A DNA stretch of 64,000 nt from Petaurus breviceps papuanus (Eukaryota > Chordata > Mammalia > Diprotodontia > Petauridae), in contig JAMXIF010001178.1 of assembly GCA_028583685.1 (NCBI GenBank), positions 2,822,754 through 2,886,753 of the forward strand, written 5' to 3'. Below, piece by piece: positions 56,720 to 64,000 of the stretch. The position numbers and the translations under genes were made by a program. Below the pieces are notes generated by a model that made no database searches, was not told where the DNA came from, and saw only the letters and a program-made list of their open reading frames with translations. Position 1 is the first letter of the stretch. Each line of letters begins with the position of its first letter.

Positions 56720-57085
56720 GCATATATGCCAAAGAAACAGTCCAAGCAAGGATGGACAAAAGAAGAGGAAAATAATGTGGGCTGGGGTGACTGAAGAAGG
56801 CTGTACGAGCTGGGCCTCGAAGGAACAAGTGGACCTTGAACAGGCAGAGACAGAGAAAAATAATCCAGGTGAATGCAGTGGAACAGGCATGGGACAAAGC
56901 AGTCTGTCTGCCCAGGGAGGAGGGAACCAACAGAGGAATAGTGAGAGATTCTAGGCTGAGATAAGGGAAGAGAAAGAAAAAAGCACAGATTGTAAAGGGA
57001 CTCGAATGCTAAGTTATATAAGTTGAACTTAGGACCTAGCATAGTACGTTGTAAATAGAAGGCACATAATATCTATTGAATTAAA
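56720..57085 (+). repeat. Dispersed repeat, family not assigned
   Basis: Shows gctgggcctcgaaggaacaa, gcagtggaacaggcatggga and an L2-like tail cctagcatagtacgttgtaa, atagaaggcacataatat. Confidence 0.45.
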
Positions 57086-57329
57086 CATGACTCTGTAGCC
57101 ACTGAAGGTTTTCAAGGATATGTATGACATCCACAGAGAAGTGTCTTAGCAAAGTTAAACAAAAGTTCAAGTTCTTTCTCCAGGAATTTGGCATGCTCCC
57201 AGGAAAGAGAACACAGCTGTGGTTCTTCCTGATTAGCAGAAGCGGGCACTCGTGGGTAGGATAAACCACTCACTGCCCTACAGTCTTGTTCTCCTAGCGA
57301 TCAGATGGCTTCCACTGGCCAGGTCATAG

Positions 57330-57520
57330 TTCGATACATCTAGACCTGGAAAGGATCTCAGAAGTCACCTGGTCCAAATCCTGTTTTATAATGAGAAAAC
57401 TGAAGCTCAGTGAGGGTAAGCCATTTGCCTTGGGTCACAGAGACAGTAAACACTGGAGGTGGGATATGAAGCCACAAGAATCAATGTTCCTTTCACAGTA
57501 CCACATGCTGCCTCCAATAG
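57330..57520 (-). mobile_element. MIR-like SINE (antisense)
   Basis: Order: tagacctggaaaggatctca, gaagtcacctggtccaaatc, aatgagaaaactgaagctca, tcaatgttcctttcacagta. Confidence 0.7.
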
Positions 57521-58384
57521 TTTTTAATTTCCTCCCAGGTACCCATTTCTTTTGAATGCCTGTCTTTTTTCACATTTCCATCTCTCCCTTGTCCATGGCA
57601 TGATTGTGCTAAAAATTATGGAACCTAGGATGCCACTAGGGACCCATGAGTAATCTCTGCACACATGGCATGAAGTCAGGCTATATAAGGGCCATCGTGT
57701 GGAAAACAGGAGAACTTCATAGAATGGTCATTTATGGTCACATATTTATATGCCATTCCTGAGAAATGTCATCACCCTACACTTGAAGTAATGAGGCCTT
57801 TATACTACCCTTATTGATCAGGAACCAAGAGAAAGATACCTGGACATTTTCTAAGGGCCAGTCAAGAATGAGAAGAACCTACTGGATTCACTAATTTAGT
57901 GGCTGAAAACGTAACTCCAAGACACTAACCCTGGGGGGCATATTGTACTGTTCCCTTGTACCAGGCCCCTCTCTTTGTCTCCACACAGAGGAAGGCCTAC
58001 AAAAGAAGAAGCAGGACTAGACTTGGGTGATACATTTTTTTAAGTAACTGTGAATACCAAAATGTATGGACTAGCATAGGGTCCCACAGTCATCCTGATT
58101 TATAACAATGACTGCAAGGTGCCACCCTTCTTTCCTTTTACTTCATGGCAAGAGTCACTAATGCCAGGTCATGAAAGGTAATGGACCATGGCATCATAAG
58201 CTGTCATGGTCCAGGGGACAAGCTCCCCACAGGCTGAACAAGGCATCCAGGTGGGGAAATTCTTGGAAGGTTCAAGGTCGGAAAGCTCCCTCCCTCCTTC
58301 CTTCAGCTGGGGCTCATGGTCAGTCACAGAGACTCCCAGGGAGAACCAGAAAAGCTCGGAATGACCACCATCATCATCTCCTGC

Positions 58385-58600
58385 ATCATCACTCACGTTT
58401 CTATAGATAGCACTTTGAAGTTTACAAACCACTCTTCTCACAAAAGCCTTGTGAAGTGGATAGCATACATTATTGCTCTCTCTTCTCAGTAGATAAGGAA
58501 AACTAAAGTTTAGTGTAATAAAATAACCAACCACTAACCAAATATTAGAGCTTGGATTAAAAATTGGGGCTTCTGACTCAGATTTCAGTATGTGTCACGA
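58385..58600 (-). mobile_element. MIR-like SINE (antisense)
   Basis: Order: agcactttgaagtttacaaa, ttctcacaaaagccttgtga, cagtagataaggaaaactaa, tagagcttggattaaaaatt. Confidence 0.55.
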
Positions 58601-58909
58601 GTGGTTGGACAATGGGACTGAGGCTCTGACAATATCCTCATCAGGAAACAGTTCACAGGGCCCCAAAAATAAGATTCAGGACAACAGTGAGAGAAACTGT
58701 GTGTAATGGTTTTTCACCATTAGCTTAGGGTTCTCTCAGGGCTGGGGTATGGAAAGCTTTTTCAGGCTTTTGGATCAAGTTCTTGCCCCACTATGGTCAC
58801 ATGGAATAGACTCCTGGGCCTTTTTACTGCTAATTATCCATTTCCTATGGGACCCATTGAAGTGAGCTGGCAACAGGCAAATCAAACACCTCAAGTGAAA
58901 CCATTCCTC

Positions 58910-59130
58910 ATTTATCAACATGTGTCATTCCACTTCCTCCAGCCTGCTCCTTTCACTGACTCCACACACCATGCTCACTCTTTCCTCTGTGACTTCATAC
59001 AAACCATGACCCTTAATGAGAATGCCCTTTTCTTTTTCTGAGTCTTTCCAACTCTCACCCTTCCTCCAAAGCCCAGTGCAAGCCCTATGTTCTCCAAGAA
59101 GCATTGTCCAACCTACACTTAGTCTAAACC
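58910..59130 (+). mobile_element. L2 LINE 3' fragment
   Basis: L2-like run: cattccacttcctccagcct, caccatgctcactctttcct, ctttccaactctcacccttc, gcccagtgcaagccctatgt, ctccaagaagcattgtccaa. Confidence 0.65.
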
Positions 59131-59315
59131 AGTGATTGGCAAACTATTGCTAAAACCCAAATCTGGCTTGTAACATGTTTTTGTCTGGCCCTAGCCAACA
59201 AAGAGTTTTACAGTTTTAAATATAATATGTTTTTATTTTAAAATGTATAAGAAATTCTTAGCTCATGAGGCAGGATGGATTGGGGAGGGGGTAAAGTGCT
59301 TAGTTTGCTGACCCT
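59131..59315. mobile_element. hAT/Charlie-type DNA transposon remnant (MER5-like)
   Basis: Left end ccagtgattggcaaactatt, then aaatctggcttgtaacatgt; right end ttagtttgctgaccctgg. This is the inverted-end layout of the MER5 group, but the 8-bp duplication is no longer readable. Confidence 0.65.
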
Positions 59316-59339
59316 GGCTCTTTTACACGTTGGCATGGA

Positions 59340-60760
59340 TGTCTACTAGGCATCTCAAACTCAACATGTCCAAAAGAGAAATCATTACCTTCCCACATAC
59401 ACAGCCCTAAAACCCACACTTGTTCCAAACTCCCTTATTTCTGCCAAGGGCAACATCATCTGCTTCCAATCAGCCCTGGAGTCATTCTCAACTCCTCATT
59501 CTCAGTCTCTTTATATAGCCAATTCATTTCTATCTCCACAATATTTGAGACAGAGACACAGGGACAGACCAATAGATATAGACAGAGATAGATGATAGAT
59601 ACAGATAAAAATATTTATAGATATATGTATATATATATTGTACATATATCTATTGATACAGAAATATCTATATAGACAGATGGATAGATAAAAAGATAAG
59701 GCAGCCAGACACTCCCTCCACTCATACAGCCATCACTGTAGTTTAGGTGTTCATGATCTCTAGTCTGGACTACTTCAGTGACATTATAACTAGTTTCCTT
59801 GCTTCAGATGCACCCCCTTTCCTCTAAACATTTCACACAACTGTCATAGTAATTTCCTGTAGTCTAGAACTGACCTCCTTCTCAATAAAATCCAGTGACT
59901 CCCTATTAGTCCCAGGATCAAATATCAAACTCCCATTTGATATTCAAAGCTCTTCACAATCTGGCCCCTTCCAACCTTTCCAAATCACAGTGTGGCTTAT
60001 ATGCACTCTGTGGTTCAGCTGTACCAACCTAACAAGCTGTCCCTAGCAAAAAAACACTTCATCTCCTATCACCATGCTTTTTTATGACTTGCATCTGAAG
60101 ATCCTGAATACAAGGGGTATTTCTAGTCTGGGCTTATGACTCCCAAAGTGGTAGTTAGTTGAGAGGGCATCCCAAAGATCTGATCTCCATTATCAAGCAT
60201 CTGAGGTCCTCAAGAAACCCAGTCAGTCACTGAATGTCAATCCCACTAGGTATCTCCACCAGCCTCAGTCAAGTAATAGGTTTGTGTTCAGGTTTCAAGG
60301 GTGGTTGGTGGTTTTACATGTACTGGAAGGGTCAAAGGAAGTATCAAATATTCCACCTCTCAGCTAAAATTTTTCTCCATTAGCAGGAGTTTGAGGTCCT
60401 CAAGCCCATCACAGCATTGAATACCAGGCTTACTGTGCACCTCCCCCATCCTAGGTCAATGCCCCAAATGCCTGGAATACTCTCCTTTCTTACCTCTACC
60501 TCCTGGAATCTCTGGCTTTCTTCAAGACTCAGCTTCAATGTCACTTTCTGCAGGAGGTCTTTCTCAGTCCCTTAGCTGTGAATGACTTTACCCTCTGAAG
60601 TTACTTTGTATCTCCCGTTTATGTCTTGTATATTCCTCTTTATTTATACATTGTCTCCCTGCTGGAATGTAAGCCCCTTGAAGGCAGGTATTGTTCTCAC
60701 TTTTTGTTTATATCTCTAATGAAATGTACACAGTAAGTGCGTAATAAAGGACTGTTAAGT
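59340..60760 (+). mobile_element. L2 LINE: decayed ORF2 end and 3'UTR, with internal insertions
   Basis: 59365-59400 encodes HLKLNMSKREIITFP, a match to the conserved HLKLNLSKTE block of L2 reverse transcriptase. About 59755-59805 reads SSLDYFSDIITSFLAS, against SRLDYCNSLLTGLPAS. The run then follows L2 order (tgactccctattagtcccag, aagctcttcacaatctggcc) to a 3'UTR at 60440-60760 (cctggaatactctcctttct, ctgctggaatgtaagcccct, tgaaggcaggtattg). It is broken by a GATA-type tract (59548-59700) and by about 330 bp (60110-60440) that do not look like L2. Confidence 0.8.
59548..59700 (+). repeat. Imperfect GATA/TATA simple repeat
   Basis: A mix of gata, taga and tata units, for example gatagatgatagatacagat and tagacagatggatagataaa, inside the L2. 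Confidence 0.85.
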
Positions 60761-60924
60761 GATAAGTCTCCTGACCCTCAAGGATCCACAGTCAGGCAAT
60801 GTGGGTATGATTCAGATGTAAATAACTACAGTATAGTATATAGTGCTGTGTGATTTAATTTTTAAAATTTTAATTAAAAAAACTTAGGACAATAATCCCC
60901 CCCAAAGTAGCGTGACACAGAAGA

Positions 60925-61112
60925 AAGGTTGCCAGATTTAGAAACGAAGTACCTGATTCAAAGGCTAACCTGCTCCTGACCTCCTGGGTCACTTTGGGCA
61001 TGTGACTTAGCCTCTCTGTGCCTAAGCTTTCTCTTCTACAAAAGAACAGGGTACAACCAGATAACTTCTAGGGTCCCTTCTAGCTCCCAGTCTATGCTCC
61101 TGTGATCTTAAG
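60925..61112 (+). mobile_element. MIR-like SINE
   Basis: Order: gcctctctgtgcctaagctt preceded by ttgggcatgtgacttagc, then tctacaaaagaacagggtac, cttctagctcccagtctatg. Confidence 0.7.
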
Positions 61113-62054
61113 ATATGCTCCCGAATGTTAGGGAAGCTTTGAGGAGGAAGACAGCTCTTCGAGGTAGGAGGGTTCCTCAAAAAGGGAACCCTTAGTGTGT
61201 TTAGAAACCCCGGGAAAATCCTCAGCTGAAAGGTAGAATATGTGATACTTCCCTGCCCATCCCACCAGCCTCCCAAAAAGCCTGAGCACAAATTCCATCA
61301 CCTGACACTGTGGGATTGGCATTCAATGCTGTGCTGGGCTCCTTGAGGACTCTGACCTCTGCTAATGGGAGATCAAATCCTTGGGGTGCCCTTCTAACTA
61401 ACAACCTCTCTGGGAGTCATTAACAGGCTAGGCATGAAGAATCTTGATATACAAGTCATTTCATAACCTTGTCAGAGATACCTATGCACTAAGAAACTCT
61501 CTAGCTAGGAAGTATCCACGGTGAACATTTCACCAAACACTGGCTCTACTTTAAAGAAAGAATAGGGCATGGGAGGCCTAAGCTGATACAGCGATGGTGC
61601 CCTCTGCAGTGACGCTGACAGCCAAGGAGTCTGTGTGAAAAGAAAGGAGACGTGACTCAGGACCAGACAAGGTTCACTAAGTTGTTGCTTTCTAACCATA
61701 ACCACGCTCACAACCAGAGCAGACCTTAAAAGGAAGCCGATCGGCAGCAGATGTCCCAGACTGAGGTTTTGGGTTTTTTCAAAGGGCCCCAGAACAATCA
61801 AGGTTGAAGAGAGACATCTTCATCGAGTAAAAACAAAACCCTAAAAAAAAGGAGGGGAAAACCAAGCACCCCAATGGTATCTACAGCAATGAAATATCAT
61901 CTTGGAGGCAAAGGTGGATGACTCCACAAATCTCACCTCGGCAGCTGATGGTAGGAGGGCCTGGGGCTGGGCCTCGACACTGCAGGCTTGGGTTCTACTA
62001 GAAAAACTCTGAACACTGGAAGACTTTTAGCCAAGGAAGAAAATTTAGGGGGAT

Positions 62055-62225
62055 GTAAGGAGATCTGGGTTCTGTTTCTGACTCTGCTATCAGCTTGCTA
62101 CATGTATAACTGTAGGGAAGTCGTTTCCTCTTTCTGGGATTCTTTGCCCCTCTATAAAATGAGATAATTGGATTAGACCATTGGTAAGGTACTGTTCAAC
62201 TCTGAAATTCTATGATTCTATGACT
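62055..62225 (+). mobile_element. MIR-like SINE
   Basis: Order: agatctgggttctgtttctg, actctgctatcagcttgcta, ctctataaaatgagataatt, gaaattctatgattctatga. Confidence 0.75.
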
Positions 62226-62311
62226 AATGATTCCTATCTGAAGGGCTATTATGTGAGTATAGGAGAAGGGTTTTTTCATGTGTCTCTAGAAACCTGGAGT
62301 CCTTTCTTCAT

Positions 62312-62476
62312 TGCTGTTTTTTGTTTTTTTGGAGGGGGTAGGGCAGAGTAGTTGGGGTTAAGTGATTTGTCCAAGATCACACAGCTAGTAAGTGTTAAGT
62401 GTCTGAGGAGGATTTGAACTCAGGTCCTCCTGACTCTAGGGCCAGTGCTCTATTCACTGTGCCACCTAGCCACCCC
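62312..62476 (-). mobile_element. Marsupial tRNA-derived SINE (antisense)
   Basis: Order: ggttaagtgatttgtccaag, atcacacagctagtaagtgt, ggatttgaactcaggtcctc, ctctattcactgtgccacct. CCTGGAGTCCTT on the left and CCTGGAATCCTT on the right are a probable duplication with one mismatch. Confidence 0.88.
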
Positions 62477-62643
62477 CTGGAATCCTTCTAACCTGGAATC
62501 TGGGATTTTCTTTTAATATCACTGATTTCCTTTTTAGTTTCCTATTTATTTTTGCATTAAAATATTATTCTGAGAAGGGGATCATGGGCTTTGCCAATTT
62601 GTCAAAGGGGTGTATGATATAATAAAAGATTGAGAACCTTTGC

Positions 62644-62765
62644 TAGTGAATAGAACTGAGCTCAAATCTGACCTCAGACACTTGACACTTACTAGTTGTG
62701 TGACCTTGTGCAAGTCATTTAACCCCAATTACCCTGCCTTCACTCCTCCAAAATAAAAAAAAGAG
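62644..62765 (+). mobile_element. Marsupial tRNA-derived SINE, 5'-truncated
   Basis: It starts inside the element (agtgaatagaactgagctca) and continues aatctgacctcagacacttg, acacttactagttgtgtgac, cttgtgcaagtcatttaacc, with an A-rich tail. Confidence 0.85.
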
Positions 62766-63263
62766 GACCTCTGCTAGAAGGTGGAAGGACCAATGTTGGA
62801 AGCTACAGGGATGCTGTTCTCCACTCAGTATAAAGCTGAAAACTCTGTAAGGGCTATTCAATGATGGAATGAGTCTCCTTTAGTAAGGAGTGATGGTCCT
62901 ATAACTGGAAGGCCCCATCTATGAGGAATACTACAGAAGAGATGCCAATCCCAGGTGAAAGGTGCAATGGATGACTTCTAAGGCTCCTTCCCCCTCTAAG
63001 TTTCTGTAATTAAAGAAAGAGTGGAAGGGATTTCAAAGGCTTGGTTTGGGGTGCCAAAACCAAAAGGCAAAAAGAAGAGATCAGAATTCTAGATAATCCA
63101 TAAACTAGATAAGTAGGTCTTAGAAAATAAGAGAGCTGATCCCCTTTGTGTGATCCCTTCCTAAGAAATTTCCAACAGTTCTAACTGGGTCACTAAAGGC
63201 AAATGACGAAAGCCACTTCTCCCTTGGTTAATCCAATTTAACATTGTGTGGAGTGCTGGCTCA

Positions 63264-64000
<737 letters not shown>

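Noticed and set aside
57580-58160. Possible solitary LTR or unknown element
   Set aside because: No matching terminal TG...CA structure, no duplication, no primer-binding or polypurine site nearby; left as unassigned intron.
59131-59315. Intact DNA transposon
   Set aside because: Only about 185 bp with no transposase frame and no readable 8-bp duplication; it is a non-autonomous relic.

Overview
The window is vertebrate nuclear DNA, almost certainly from a marsupial and probably an Australian one. The evidence is the repeat landscape. It has marsupial-type tRNA-derived SINEs (a head like gggcggctgggtggcgcagt, a body with gttcaaatctgacctcagac), marsupial-type L1 3' ends, a fossil RTE-clade LINE, many MIR-like/CORE-SINE, L2 and CR1/L3-like fragments, and hAT relics. 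There is no operon, phage, CRISPR array or other prokaryotic feature.

Only one gene is supported: the 3' part of RXRA (retinoid X receptor alpha) on the minus strand. Seven coding exons were read directly at 63305-63484, 32507-32676, 21318-21447, 12782-12914, 10846-10937, 5383-5488 and 1363-1510. Each has GT/AG splice sites and phases that fit its neighbours. Joined, they encode residues 145-462 (318 aa), the same length as the human C-terminal part recalled from memory. This covers the second half of the DNA-binding domain, the hinge, the whole ligand-binding domain and the AF-2 helix. The N-terminal A/B region, the first zinc-finger exon and the promoter lie to the right of the window. The 3'UTR runs off the left edge.

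Layout, left to right: 3'UTR (1-1362); exon 10; intron 9 (3.9 kb); exon 9; intron 8 (5.4 kb, holding a full-length 7SL RNA retropseudogene); exon 8; intron 7 (1.8 kb); exon 7; intron 6 (8.4 kb); exon 6; intron 5 (11.1 kb, with a nested hAT element, a dimeric SINE and a minisatellite); exon 5; intron 4 (30.6 kb, with L2s, a second minisatellite, long CA repeats including a 10-N gap, and LINE debris at 51.9-57 kb); exon 4; part of intron 3.

I found no undescribed biological system. The most notable items are the 7SL retropseudogene, the SINE dimer mobilised as one unit, several insertion-in-insertion events with clear target-site duplications, a 24-bp minisatellite present as two arrays in neighbouring introns, and a few non-repetitive intronic blocks that could be regulatory. 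Exon boundaries are exact reads. Repeat boundaries without a target-site duplication are good to about 10-30 bp, and family names come from memory of consensus sequences.
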